64,000 nucleotides of DNA from JBCCGE01 sp039029455 (lineage in GTDB: Bacteria; Pseudomonadota; Gammaproteobacteria; Arenicellales; Poriferihabitantaceae), in contig JBCCGE010000003.1 in assembly GCA_039029455.1 (NCBI GenBank), positions 38,182 to 102,181 of the forward strand. The letters are read 5' to 3'. The notes beneath the pieces are model-generated. The model searched no databases. It was not told where the DNA came from and was given only the letters and a program-made list of their open reading frames with translations. Position 1 is the first letter of the stretch; every line of letters starts with the position of its first letter. Shown one piece after another: positions 8,857 to 17,766 of the stretch. Both the position numbers and the translations under genes were made by a program.

Positions 8857-9498
8857 TTGTCGTCAAAAACCCCAAAACGGGATCGTGTCAGGCGCGCTGA
8901 AATAACAGCTGTCTCGCAGCTGGAGCCAGCTCCCGCAAGAATAGTTCAGAGTATCGCCGATGAGTTTGGAGTAATTGCGCTACATGGCTCACGAGTTAGC
9001 GGAGTGTGGGCTGAGGACAGCGATTACGATATCGCTATCGCAGGATTCACCGCAGATAAGGAGGGCTATAGCAAAAGACTGAGCACCATTGCGCTACAGC
9101 ACAATGTAAAAATCGACATTTGGGAAGGCGCGAACTTTAAGTCAAATCGCAAAGGCGTTCTGGTTGTATGCGGTAGCTCTATTGACCACGGATCAATTCA
9201 TAAAGATTTTCCACTTACGCCGGAATTTGGACTCGTTGCACAGAACAGTGAGTTCGAAATTCATCAAACCGAACCTGATTTTCAATTATTGAAAACGGGC
9301 ACCAGGTTGCTTATCAAATTCAACAAGTATTCCATGAACATATATCAAAGATGTTTGACACCTTGTCGAATTAGTGACCTAATTAATAACATTCAGCTGG
9401 ACTACTTCTTTGACGGAAGTATTAAAGAAGATGTACTAGATGCGATTAACGTAATGATTGCGTATGGAGTTCTCAAATACTCTATTCCAAAGCCATAA
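8857..9498 (+). CDS. Minimal nucleotidyltransferase (DNA polymerase beta-like fold)
   Basis: A 213-residue protein. The active-site signature is LHGSRVSGVWAEDSDYDIAI (about 44-63), with GS and the DxD pair of the superfamily, and a third acidic residue is expected in VKIDIWEG (about 86-93). The C-terminal half is helical. Such proteins transfer nucleotides to small molecules, RNA or proteins, and some are toxins with HEPN partners; no HEPN or antitoxin gene is adjacent here. The only start in frame after the upstream TGA is TTG at 8857, with no clear ribosome site, so it may depend on coupling to the gene 15 bases upstream. Base composition is AT-richer than its neighbours, suggesting transfer. 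Confidence 0.65.
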   Translation: MSSKTPKRDRVRRAEITAVSQLEPAPARIVQSIADEFGVIALHGSRVSGVWAEDSDYDIAIAGFTADKEGYSKRLSTIALQHNVKIDIWEGANFKSNRKGVLVVCGSSIDHGSIHKDFPLTPEFGLVAQNSEFEIHQTEPDFQLLKTGTRLLIKFNKYSMNIYQRCLTPCRISDLINNIQLDYFFDGSIKEDVLDAINVMIAYGVLKYSIPKP

Positions 9499-9628
9499 AA
9501 TCTGGCAGTGTGACCGCGATGCTGGATTCGAACTCGGAAAAATCCAAGCATGAAAAATAATTGACGTTACAAATTTGTCAGTCAATTTTGAGTTCGTTAG
9601 TTGAAGTAAAGCTCTCTTTTTCACATGC

Positions 9629-10483
9629 CTATGGATAAACCTCAGGTACAAATGTCTGATCGGTCATTGGAGGACGGACGTAGCCACCTTTATTCTTGCG
9701 AGGTTTAAGCTTGGGCACTTTCGCATTTGTTTCTTTATAAGGAATGCTGCTTAGAAGGTGACTTATGCAGTTGAGCCTGGCGTGCTTTTTTACATCAGCA
9801 TCAACCACATACCAGGGTGCCTGTTTGATGTCGGTATGCGCAAAATTGTCGTCTTTGGCCTTTGAATATTCAACCCATCGATCCCGGGATTCGAGGTCCA
9901 TAGGGCTCAGTTTCCACTGTTTGGTAGGATCAAGGCGCCTGCCCTGAAAACGTTTTTCCTGCTCCTTATCGCTGACCGAGAACCAGTATTTTATAAGCTG
10001 TATTCCGCTTCGAACCAACATTCTTTCGAACTCCGGACACGACCGCATAAACTCACGATACTCTTCGTTGGTGCAAAACCCCATGACCCGCTCCACGCCG
10101 GCTCGGTTGTACCAGCTTCGATCAAAGATCACCATTTCTCCGGCAGCCGGCAGATGCTCGGCGTAGCGCTGAAAATACCATTGGGTTTTTTCCCGTTCGG
10201 TCGGTGCTGGCAACGCCACTACGCGACAGACTCGCGGATTCAATACCTGAGTGATGCGTTTTATGACCCCGCCTTTGCCGGCGGCATCCCGTCCTTCGAA
10301 TATCACCACTACTTTTAAACCTTCGTTTTTGATCCATTCCTGAAGTTTGATCAGTTCGATCTGTAATCGAGCCAGTTCAGCCTCGTAAAACTTGGTGGTG
10401 ATGCGACCGTCTTTTTTGGCCCGTTTGATATCCTGCTTCTTATCTTTGGCTTTCTTGCCTGTGTCAGCTTTCTTTTTACTCAT
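9629..10483 (-). CDS. ppk2: Polyphosphate kinase 2 family protein
   Basis: A 284-residue PPK2. It uses inorganic polyphosphate to phosphorylate nucleoside mono- or diphosphates. Visible motifs are Walker A FEGRDAAGKGG (62-72), the lid region with PTEREKTQWYFQRY (94-107) and Walker B VIFDRSWYNRAGVE (118-131). The first 30 residues are a Lys-rich tail. The short one-domain form fits class I (NDP to NTP) or class III; the sequence alone does not settle the preferred substrate. The ribosome site AGAGGAA is well placed before ATG 10483. The adjacent gene upstream on the same strand is a double adenylate kinase, 42 bases away, so the two probably form an operon handling adenylate recharging. Confidence 0.92.
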   Translation of the reverse strand: MSKKKADTGKKAKDKKQDIKRAKKDGRITTKFYEAELARLQIELIKLQEWIKNEGLKVVVIFEGRDAAGKGGVIKRITQVLNPRVCRVVALPAPTEREKTQWYFQRYAEHLPAAGEMVIFDRSWYNRAGVERVMGFCTNEEYREFMRSCPEFERMLVRSGIQLIKYWFSVSDKEQEKRFQGRRLDPTKQWKLSPMDLESRDRWVEYSKAKDDNFAHTDIKQAPWYVVDADVKKHARLNCISHLLSSIPYKETNAKVPKLKPRKNKGGYVRPPMTDQTFVPEVYP

Positions 10484-10525
10484 ATTAATGTTCCTCTTTG
10501 CTTGGATACTCGTTCTGTATCGAAA

Positions 10526-11953
10526 TTAAATCGAGTGACTCAGTCCGGAGTTTTGTTCTAGCTTTTCCGCCGCATCGATGCAGCGTTTCGCGATACTGTC
10601 GACATCGCCTTCTCCGTCGATCTCCTCAAGCACACCCATGTCGTGATAGTGATTGATAATCGGTGCGGTTTGCATATGAAATGTTTTTAGTCGCGCCTGA
10701 ACGGTGGTCTCATTGTCGTCATCGCGCTGGTATAGTGAACCGCCACACGCGTCACAATGGCCTGATTTTTTCGGTGGCTTGAAGTCAATATGGAAAGGTG
10801 ACTGGCAATCGCTGCAGATCAGTCGCCCGGAAATTCGCTTGACAATTTCAGCGTCAGATACACGGATGTATATGGCACCACTTATGGAGCGTCCAAGTGA
10901 ACTCATTATTTCGCCGAGAGCAAGAGTCTGCGGCAGACTCCTAGGGAATCCATCCAGGATAAATCCAGGTGTCACATCTTTTTCAGACAATCGGTCTTCG
11001 ACCATGGCTTCAGTAACATCATCTGGTACAAGCTCACCGCGTTCCATGAAGCTCTTGGCGAGCGTTCCGAGTTCGGTATGATTGTTCAGGTTTTCACGAA
11101 ACAAACTGCCCGTGGAAATATGGGGAAGATGCAGGTGACCCTGCAGATTTTCGGCCTGCGTGCCCTTTCCGGATCCAGGGCCGCCAATCAGTACAAGGTT
11201 AAAGTCTTCGGCGACGGTGTTTTTATCTGAACGGCTGAGGTCATTTTTTGTCGGTGTGTTGCGGATATCTTCGTTCTCTCCGGACTCATAACGAAAGCTT
11301 CCATTGTTGATGCTGTCCACAGCCGCTAATAACTCGCTTGAGATGGATTCAATGGGCTTATTCGCATCGACGGTAAGCAAACGCCCGCTGCTCTTGTAGA
11401 AGTCAAGTACGGGTTGCAGCTCCCTTCTGAATGCACGCAGGCGAACCCGGATCAGGCTGCGAATATCGTCATTTCGAATCGTCAGCGCAGTGTCGCAGCG
11501 GTCGCAAAGCATTGAACGCTTTGGTTGATGGAATTCCACATGATAGCGCGCTCCGCAATTTGGACAGGTCTGACGACCAAGCAACCTCTCCATGACGACG
11601 GCGTCTGAAAGTTCGAGAAAGAGAACCGCGTCCAGCGTACGTTTGTGCTTGCCCAGTTCTGTGTCCAGAAAGCGAGCCTGATCCAGAGTCCTTGGATAAC
11701 CGTCAACCAGAATATTCTGTGCAGCCGGTGCGTGGTGCAGCCACTCTGCCGCAATCGCGTTGACCACGTTGTCGGGAACCAGCTCACCACGTTCAACATA
11801 GTAGTTCGCTAGGAATCCAATGGCGTTGTGTTTTTCAACACTTGAACGCAGGAGTTCGCCCGTATTGAGTTGAATGAAATTAAATTTCTTCAACAGACGA
11901 GCTGAGTGCGTCCCTTTGCCAGCACCGGAAGGGCCAATCAGGCAAATATTCAT
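10526..11953 (-). CDS. Tandem (two-domain) adenylate kinase
   Basis: A 475-residue protein made of two complete adenylate kinases in one chain; the usual enzyme is about 215 residues. Domain 1 (1-215) has P-loop GPSGAGKGT (7-15), DGYPR (84-88) and a zinc-type lid with Cys130, Cys133, Cys150 and Cys153. A polar linker spans about 216-250. Domain 2 (251-475) has GGPGSGKGT (257-265), STGSLFRENL, DGFPR (334-338) and lid Cys380, Cys383, Cys400 and Cys403. Both halves keep the lid arginine-Asp-Asp motif (RNDD, QRDDD). Domain 1 departs most from the consensus (NTGELLR, DGYPR), so it may have shifted substrate. It would interconvert AMP, ADP and ATP. Located just upstream of ppk2 in the same direction. 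Confidence 0.88.
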   Translation of the reverse strand: MNICLIGPSGAGKGTHSARLLKKFNFIQLNTGELLRSSVEKHNAIGFLANYYVERGELVPDNVVNAIAAEWLHHAPAAQNILVDGYPRTLDQARFLDTELGKHKRTLDAVLFLELSDAVVMERLLGRQTCPNCGARYHVEFHQPKRSMLCDRCDTALTIRNDDIRSLIRVRLRAFRRELQPVLDFYKSSGRLLTVDANKPIESISSELLAAVDSINNGSFRYESGENEDIRNTPTKNDLSRSDKNTVAEDFNLVLIGGPGSGKGTQAENLQGHLHLPHISTGSLFRENLNNHTELGTLAKSFMERGELVPDDVTEAMVEDRLSEKDVTPGFILDGFPRSLPQTLALGEIMSSLGRSISGAIYIRVSDAEIVKRISGRLICSDCQSPFHIDFKPPKKSGHCDACGGSLYQRDDDNETTVQARLKTFHMQTAPIINHYHDMGVLEEIDGEGDVDSIAKRCIDAAEKLEQNSGLSHSI

Positions 11954-12275
11954 CGGATCATTATAGGATTACCTTTTGAATGAATCCAGTGTAGCGCCGT
12001 TCGTGCCGCAAAACGCGATAATCGGAGGTCAACAGCGATCAAAATATGCCCCACATTGCTGAGTCACGAATGGTTTATAGGTTAAGTCGCGCCTTAATCC
12101 TTTCGGGCCGTTACGCTCACTTCGGGCGGCGCATATTCATCATACTGGGGCAAATCGTCACAAATAGTTTCAATCTCAGATCTGGAGGCGACAAATATGT
12201 GCTTTTCGCTCGCAGTCGCGTGTTGCGGGTGCATCCCATCGTCGAGAGTTGCGGGCACGTACCATCAAAAAAAGT
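11954..12275. other. Intergenic region, no gene seen
   Basis: These 322 bases lie between the nitrilase stop and the adenylate kinase ATG, so the adenylate kinase promoter should be here. The plus frame at 12046-12300 is Arg/Ser-rich, has no ribosome site and runs over the nitrilase end; I do not call it. Confidence 0.4.
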
Positions 12276-13052
12276 CTATTCGCGGACATATCGTGGATAA
12301 GTGTGTTTGCTCATCTTCGAAAACTCCAGATCAATTTCTACAGTTTTAAACGGTTCTTCGGTATCCGTTGTTGCAAGAACATTGCCTTCCGGATCGATAA
12401 TCCAGGCAAGACCACCACAGTCCGCCTTGGAACCGTGTGGACACCAGAGATTTGACGACAGGCTGTACGCACCGGAGCAGACGGCAGCCGCCTGACCGCC
12501 TGCAAGCCATTTTTCGGTAGAATCGTGAGGAGTGGCTCGCGGCGTGCACAGAATATCTACGCCTGATGATGCGTAATGCCTGGCCCATTCGAAGAACCAC
12601 ATTTCGGTGCAGATTTGTGTGGCGATAATGGCGTTTGAAAAAATGGTGGTTTCAAACTCTTTTTCACCCCTTTCATACCAGGACGATTCCCAATAGCCCT
12701 CTTCGTTGGGCAAATAGTATTTTTCATGAATCCCGAATGCAGACAGGCTATCCTGATACCAGATATACGCCTGGTTGCGACGACTTCCGCATGCTTTAAC
12801 AATGGGGCGAGTGCCAACGACAGCCCGGGCTCCGATGTCTTTCAGATTGTCAATACGACTATTATGAGATTCGACCGCTTCAAGCCAGCGACTGTGGCTG
12901 GGAGTTTTGTCGGCAGCAAGCCACTCGAAAAAAGGCATTTCGGGTAGTAGAACAAGTTCGCTTGCATTTGATTTAACGTGTTCAGCAAGATCTGAAATAT
13001 ATCGATCAAGTTCAGACGCTCTGGAGTCTATCTGACATACAGTAACTTTCAT
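12276..13052 (-). CDS. Carbon-nitrogen hydrolase (nitrilase superfamily)
   Basis: A 258-residue cytoplasmic amidase/nitrilase-fold enzyme that cleaves a C-N bond. The catalytic triad is visible: Glu38 in LLPEMPFFEW, Lys111 in HEKYYLPNE and Cys148 in ATQICTEMWF. Length is normal for the single-domain branch. The FFEW motifs around Glu38 and after the catalytic Cys are distinctive and suggest an aromatic-lined pocket. ATG at 13052 starts MKVTVCQID, typical of the family; a TTG four codons upstream is less likely. It stands alone, with gaps of several hundred bases on both sides. Substrate unknown. Confidence 0.88.
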   Translation of the reverse strand: MKVTVCQIDSRASELDRYISDLAEHVKSNASELVLLPEMPFFEWLAADKTPSHSRWLEAVESHNSRIDNLKDIGARAVVGTRPIVKACGSRRNQAYIWYQDSLSAFGIHEKYYLPNEEGYWESSWYERGEKEFETTIFSNAIIATQICTEMWFFEWARHYASSGVDILCTPRATPHDSTEKWLAGGQAAAVCSGAYSLSSNLWCPHGSKADCGGLAWIIDPEGNVLATTDTEEPFKTVEIDLEFSKMSKHTYPRYVRE

Positions 13053-13569
13053 TGTCGTGATCAAATCTGGTCAGGTTTTGTGTCATTTTCCTTACATCGG
13101 CTCAGCCATGCAACTGACACCCGGCGGCGCCACTCACGATCCTATGAACGATAAATGCCGAACTCAGAACCAGTGGTACTGTCAGGGAAAACAATTTCGC
13201 TTGCGGCGCAAACCCCGACTGACCACAAAACTAACGAGCACCCAAAAGTAGCAATAGGATCAGTTATAAAGGGTTTTAGAATAAACGCGGCAATTCTGGG
13301 ATTGCATATGGCGACACCGCAGACAAGCCCATCTGAACCAATATCGAAACCGCGTTGTTCAGTCTATAGCCCAAACAAAACAAATTGGCGACGGCCCTGG
13401 CGAGTCGCGGACATACGGCAGACTTGTCTATTGATTTCCGGAAAGTCCGATGCAATGGAAAAATGGATTGCGTTGCCGACAGCATCCGCATAGCCGGACA
13501 AACACAGCAATACCTTTTATTGAAATTCGCGTACAAGCAGTGGATAACCAGTGTTCCAGTCGGAACTCA
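13053..13569. other. Intergenic region, no gene supported
   Basis: These 517 bases lie upstream of the nitrilase gene and downstream of the DsbA-like isomerase. Several short frames exist on both strands (for example 13155-13493 plus, 13276-13536 minus). None has a ribosome site, family motif or convincing composition. No hairpin with T-run was found. Confidence 0.4.
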
Positions 13570-14190
13570 TCAATCCATTCCCGGTAATTGCTCAAGTCTC
13601 CCGTACTCTCCTGACTTAAAATCAACATTTCCGTGCGCAAATTCCAGCGCCATCTCTGTCATATCAAATCCCCAGAACAGCCGATTTCCAACTTGAAGGG
13701 TTGGCACACCAAACACGCCAACTTCAATCGCTTTCTGGGTGCTGTCGACCAGAGCGGCTTTGACTTCCGGGTTACCGCAGCGGTCTTCAATATCTATGTC
13801 ACCAAATGTTTGCCGGACCAGAGTTCTCATGCCGTCAGATGCGGGGTCTAATCCCATTTCCCAGATTCCCCTGAACAGAAAATCAATCAAATCAGGGTCG
13901 CAATCCATCGAGAGCGTAAGGCGAAGCGGCATCAAAGGATGGAATGGATGATAGGGTGGTGTTTTGAACGGTATGCCGTGTTTTTCTGCGAGCCAATGAC
14001 AATGCTGATAGGTCATCGCGCGCTTGGCGGGGATTTCTACCGGTCCTTTGTGCCCCCAGTGTTTGAGCAGCCCGGCGAACAGCACGGGTCGAGCATTGAT
14101 CTCCCTGATAAGCCCCTGTTCTCGCAGAGTTACGTACTGCAGGTAAGCGAAGGGCGAAATAAAATCGAAATACCAGTTCAGAGACTTCAT
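13570..14190 (-). CDS. 2-hydroxychromene-2-carboxylate isomerase / DsbA-like (GST kappa) family
   Basis: A 206-residue thioredoxin-fold protein. The start WYFDFISPFAYLQ carries the Ser that replaces the redox Cys in this family and binds glutathione. The helical insert covers about 60-150, and GVFGVPTLQVGNRLFWGFD (about 160-178) contains the cis-proline loop. It resembles HCCA isomerase of naphthalene degradation and GST kappa. No other aromatic-degradation genes are nearby, so a general glutathione-dependent isomerase role is as likely. The ATG at 14190 overlaps the TGA of the upstream transporter gene by ATGA, so the two are coupled. Confidence 0.85.
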   Translation of the reverse strand: MKSLNWYFDFISPFAYLQYVTLREQGLIREINARPVLFAGLLKHWGHKGPVEIPAKRAMTYQHCHWLAEKHGIPFKTPPYHPFHPLMPLRLTLSMDCDPDLIDFLFRGIWEMGLDPASDGMRTLVRQTFGDIDIEDRCGNPEVKAALVDSTQKAIEVGVFGVPTLQVGNRLFWGFDMTEMALEFAHGNVDFKSGEYGRLEQLPGMD

Positions 14191-15506
14191 AAAGAATCGG
14201 ACGTCTGCGAGTTCTTGTCATCGTACTGTCGCCCGAGCCAGAGTGCGATAAACATCCAGACGGCGGCGAGAGCGGCGGAGATCAGGGCAATTGCATGCGC
14301 ATTCATGCCGAGCGTCTTCATGCCCGTAAAGATCCAGGCACTGATGGTATCGCCTGATCTGTGAATAGTGGTGTCAACAAAGTTTTTGGCCTTATATTTT
14401 TCTTCTCGTCCGAGCACCACAAACAGCATTTCCCGGGCGGGTTTTGCCAACGCATAGTTGCCGGCGCGACGCACAACCTGAACCACAACCATGACGGCAA
14501 GAGATGGAACAATCGCAATGGCCAGGAAACCAAAGATCAGCAGAGTCGGAAGAATCGCCAGAGTTTTTCCAAGACCGAGCGAGTTGACGATTCTGCTGGT
14601 GAGAAACAGCTGAAGCAACAAAGTCAGAAAGTTGGCGGCGAAATCCACTGCGGCAAAAAGTTGCGTTCGTTCGGCAGAGTCAGTCAGCAACGTTTCCACC
14701 AGCTTGGCCTGCTGGATCGCGAGAAAGGTGGACAACAGAGTGTACATCAGAATGAGCAGGCAAATTCCAAGCAGATATCTTGAGCGAAGAACCAGGCGAA
14801 TTCCGTCCCAGATGCTGCCTGCAAGTTTGGTCTCGTCAAGTACGGACTGCTTATCAAACTGCTCATTAGTTTTTGAGCGCGCCCACTGTGACAGCGATCG
14901 CGTGCAAAAGATTGCGCATATCAGGACACCGGCTGAGACCAGCATAAGATTGGCCAGTCCAACCTTATCGACCAGCAAGCCGGTAACCAAAGGGCCGGTG
15001 AGCGCACCCGCCGTGCCACCGGCCGCAATAAACGCGAACAGTCGTCTCGACTGATCCTCGTCGAAGATGTCCGACATAAAACTCCAGAACACGGAGACAA
15101 CAAACAGGTTGAATACATTAACCCAGACGAAGAACACCCCGGACAACTGCCAGGTTTCGCTAAAGCGATTGAAAGCGAAATAAAACGTGATCAGACAGGC
15201 TGAAAAAAACAGATAGGTCGCAGGCAAAAGTTTTGCCCGCACAACACGATTGGTGAGCCAGCCAAACAGCGGCACCACGGCGAGCATGGCCAGGAAGGTT
15301 GCAAGTAAAAGCCATTGCAAATTGTCGACACCGATTCGAATCACCATTTCGCCGCGAATCGGTCGAATAATGTAATACGAGCACAGCAGCAGATAAAAGT
15401 AAGCAAATGACCACAACAACGCTCGGGTTTCGCCGCGTTTGACGGCGATCAGCCGTGACAGCCAGGGCAAAAGAACATGCGTGTTTATCGGCGTAACGGT
15501 TTTCAA
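14187..15506 (-). CDS. NTP/NDP-exchange-type (MFS-fold) transporter
   Basis: A 439-residue membrane protein with about 12 hydrophobic segments and a basic loop in the middle (about 210-235). Features include RGETRALLWSFAYFYLLLCSYYIIRPIRGEM at its start (described, not exact, as an RGE followed by a Tyr-rich first helix), a charged DEDQSRRLFAFI loop and GREEKYKAKNFVDTTIHRSGD near the C-terminal third. The last motif is typical of proteins annotated as NTP/NDP exchangers in free-living bacteria, distantly related to the ATP/ADP translocases of intracellular bacteria. Real substrate unknown. First gene of a coupled pair with the isomerase. Confidence 0.75.
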   Translation of the reverse strand: MKTVTPINTHVLLPWLSRLIAVKRGETRALLWSFAYFYLLLCSYYIIRPIRGEMVIRIGVDNLQWLLLATFLAMLAVVPLFGWLTNRVVRAKLLPATYLFFSACLITFYFAFNRFSETWQLSGVFFVWVNVFNLFVVSVFWSFMSDIFDEDQSRRLFAFIAAGGTAGALTGPLVTGLLVDKVGLANLMLVSAGVLICAIFCTRSLSQWARSKTNEQFDKQSVLDETKLAGSIWDGIRLVLRSRYLLGICLLILMYTLLSTFLAIQQAKLVETLLTDSAERTQLFAAVDFAANFLTLLLQLFLTSRIVNSLGLGKTLAILPTLLIFGFLAIAIVPSLAVMVVVQVVRRAGNYALAKPAREMLFVVLGREEKYKAKNFVDTTIHRSGDTISAWIFTGMKTLGMNAHAIALISAALAAVWMFIALWLGRQYDDKNSQTSDSL

Positions 15507-15530
15507 AGTGATGTTACGCGAACCGCGCGA

Positions 15531-16289
15531 TCAACCGCAGGGAATATCCGGATATCCGGCAGAACGGGTGCCTGCAATCGGCTGGTTGTCAGCCGCATGA
15601 TAAGTAAACACAACAGAGGTTTTTACTGATTCCGCGCTGTTGCGTCCGGCGGCATGCAGCGTACCGCAATGGAAAAACAGCACGTCGCCAGCCTTCATTT
15701 CCGCCGGGATGGCGCTGTCGATAAGAGCCTGATTTTCCTCGATATCGGTTCGCAGAAAATACGCGGCATCGTATCGACCGCGATCCAGTTTTGTGGTGTG
15801 CGTCCCCGGAATCAGCAGCATGCCCCCGTTTTCAATATATTCATCACCCAGCGCAAGCCACACGCTGACCAGATCCGGCCGATCGAAAAGCCAATAGCGA
15901 ATATCCTGATGCCATAGAGTAGCGCTGCTAAAACCCGGATGTTTTGTCATGACGCAGTTGTGATGATTCTGCGATAGCTCGATATGGTCATTGCCAAGAA
16001 GTTGCTTGACCCGACCTACCACATCGTCGGATGTCGACCATTCCCGGAATACCGCATCACGGGTGTAGGCGTGCAGCAGTCTGCGCGGTGTATCGCCGCC
16101 GGGTGACAGCCGATCTGCCGGTGCGCCGGGGTACTGCACATCAGTCTCAAATTCGAGAGGAGCTAATGGTGGATTCAGCGATGCGGTGATCGCGTTTCGC
16201 ATCGCGGTGCACCCGTCGGTGTCCAGCAGCGAACGAGCAACAATAAATCCGTTCTGTTTAAATTCATCTATTTCTCTATTAGAAAACAT
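15531..16289 (-). CDS. Phytanoyl-CoA dioxygenase family protein
   Basis: A 252-residue Fe(II)/2-oxoglutarate-dependent oxygenase of the PhyH family. The metal-binding HxD is in TLWHQDIRYW, followed by ENGGMLLIPGTH, a family hallmark. The distal His is probably in FFHCGTLHAAGRN, with an Arg eight or more residues after it for 2-oxoglutarate. The early part has GFIVARSLLD, the usual first strand. Length is normal. The substrate cannot be deduced; bacterial members hydroxylate a wide range of small molecules. The lipoprotein gene lies 18 bases upstream on the same strand, so the two may share a transcript. Confidence 0.88.
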   Translation of the reverse strand: MFSNREIDEFKQNGFIVARSLLDTDGCTAMRNAITASLNPPLAPLEFETDVQYPGAPADRLSPGGDTPRRLLHAYTRDAVFREWSTSDDVVGRVKQLLGNDHIELSQNHHNCVMTKHPGFSSATLWHQDIRYWLFDRPDLVSVWLALGDEYIENGGMLLIPGTHTTKLDRGRYDAAYFLRTDIEENQALIDSAIPAEMKAGDVLFFHCGTLHAAGRNSAESVKTSVVFTYHAADNQPIAGTRSAGYPDIPCG

Positions 16290-16307
16290 TCGCCCTACCC
16301 TTCCGGA

Positions 16308-16769
16308 TTAACGATCCAGTAAATTCCCTTTGACCGAGAAAGGAATGCTTTTTAATGCGCTGAGAAACCGGATATCGCCTTTCATTTCATAGTCAAAGTT
16401 CAGTCCTCCTCCTGAGAGAATGTCCTTAAATGCATCTTTTGTCTGCAGCAGATTGGTTGTCACCTGAATGGGTAATTCTGTGATGGTATTGGCTGCCAGC
16501 GTGGTCGATTGGTCTGTGCGACCTTCTCCTACGGAAATGCCGCTGAATGTCAGTACGAAATCAAGTCCACTCATCGGCAGTGGGATGGCGTTGGGGTTAA
16601 ACGCATTCAGGTTAAAACGGAATACCTGCTCATCGAGACCGAGTTCAATGATCTCGACATTCCTAATGGAAATTTCAGGTTTAGTGGGGACCAGAGTACC
16701 GCCACTGCAGGCGGTTAAAAGCAGCGCACATAAGGTCACTACAAAACATTTAAGGGAGGTGCGTGGCAC
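16308..16769 (-). CDS. LEA type 2 family lipoprotein
   Basis: A 153-residue lipoprotein. The signal peptide ends in the lipobox LLTACSGG with the lipid-bearing Cys at 21. The mature part is one LEA14/WHy-like beta domain, with NLNAFNPNAIPLPMSGLDFVL (read as the NPN motif followed by PLP) and ITELPIQVTTNL. Such proteins sit in the outer or inner membrane on the periplasmic side; their roles are mostly unknown, possibly envelope stress or lipid handling. It precedes the PhyH-family gene by 18 bases. Confidence 0.8.
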   Translation of the reverse strand: MPRTSLKCFVVTLCALLLTACSGGTLVPTKPEISIRNVEIIELGLDEQVFRFNLNAFNPNAIPLPMSGLDFVLTFSGISVGEGRTDQSTTLAANTITELPIQVTTNLLQTKDAFKDILSGGGLNFDYEMKGDIRFLSALKSIPFSVKGNLLDR

Positions 16770-16860
16770 GAATTCACCTGTTGTTTAAGCAGTGAGTAGT
16801 ATAGGATTATTTTCGTACCGAAAGCCAATATCTGTCGGAATTCGAAGAGGAGAAACCCAC

Positions 16861-17691
16861 ATGAAAATTACGCCTTTGAACGCCCCCTTCGGTGTGGAGT
16901 TTTCCGACTTTGATGTGCGCGAAATGACGGATGAGGATATGGCGATAGTGCAGACGGAGCAGAACAAGCACGGGGTGATTTTTTTTCGCGATCAAAATCT
17001 GACTCCGGACGAGCACATTCGGTTTGCAAAACGATGGGGCGAAATTGTTATCAACCGATTCTTTGAGCGAGTCCCGGGCTATGAGGAAATTGCGCAGGTT
17101 CGAAAAGAGCCGCAGCATGAAAGGGTGGTTGGCGAAGACTGGCACACTGATCACTCCTACGATGAGGCACCTGCCCGCGGCTCTATACTTTATGCACGCG
17201 AAGTACCGTCGAGCGGAGGAGATACGTTGTTCGCCAATATGTACCTGGCTTACGAAGCCTTATCGGACGGCCTGAAAGACACCCTCGCAGGACTGAAAGC
17301 GTGGCATTCCAGTCGACACGTCTTCAGCAAGGAAGCCATCGACGCGACCCGATCCAACGAGGATCGATTTCAAAACCATGGACAGGCGGTGCAGGACAGT
17401 CTGCACCCGGTGGTCATAACCCACCCGCTGAGCGGTCGAAAATCTCTGTACGTCAATCCGGATTTTACCCGTCAATTTGACGGCTGGACGCTGGAGGAAT
17501 CCCGACCGTTACTGGAATATCTGTACAACCATGTGCAGCAGGATCAGTTCATTGCACGGTTTAAATGGCGCACTGACTCGATCGCCTTTTGGGACAATCG
17601 TGCCACCTGGCATCAGGCACAAAACGATTATCCCAACCAGCGACGGCTCATGCACCGAATCACGCTTGAAGGCGTTCGACTCACCGCGTAA
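16861..17691 (+). CDS. TauD/TfdA family 2-oxoglutarate dioxygenase
   Basis: A 276-residue Fe(II)/2-oxoglutarate oxygenase. The metal site is HTDHSYDE (His-x-Asp, about 98-100) with the distal His in WDNRATWHQAQND near 255. The 2-oxoglutarate Arg is in RRLMHRITL, and the SGGDTLFANMY stretch follows the first metal motif as in TauD, TfdA and related enzymes. ATG at 16861 is chosen because AGAGGAG lies 9 bases upstream; the frame is open 23 codons further but without a ribosome site. Taurine, alkyl sulfate, 2,4-D-like compounds or carnitine precursors are all possible substrates. Confidence 0.9.
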   Translation: MKITPLNAPFGVEFSDFDVREMTDEDMAIVQTEQNKHGVIFFRDQNLTPDEHIRFAKRWGEIVINRFFERVPGYEEIAQVRKEPQHERVVGEDWHTDHSYDEAPARGSILYAREVPSSGGDTLFANMYLAYEALSDGLKDTLAGLKAWHSSRHVFSKEAIDATRSNEDRFQNHGQAVQDSLHPVVITHPLSGRKSLYVNPDFTRQFDGWTLEESRPLLEYLYNHVQQDQFIARFKWRTDSIAFWDNRATWHQAQNDYPNQRRLMHRITLEGVRLTA

Positions 17692-17766
17692 TACGGTTCG
17701 ATCCGGGCCGAACTGTTTTCACACGCCGACTGCTACTATTTCCTTCCGACTCCAATTGTGTAAAGC

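Noticed and set aside
12046..12300. 84-codon plus-strand frame in the nitrilase-adenylate kinase gap
   Set aside because: No ribosome site, skewed composition and overlap with the nitrilase end; no family-like motif.
13155..13536. Overlapping plus and minus frames in the 517-base gap
   Set aside because: Neither has a ribosome site, motif or amino-acid pattern like a protein; both strands being open over a short span is expected by chance here.
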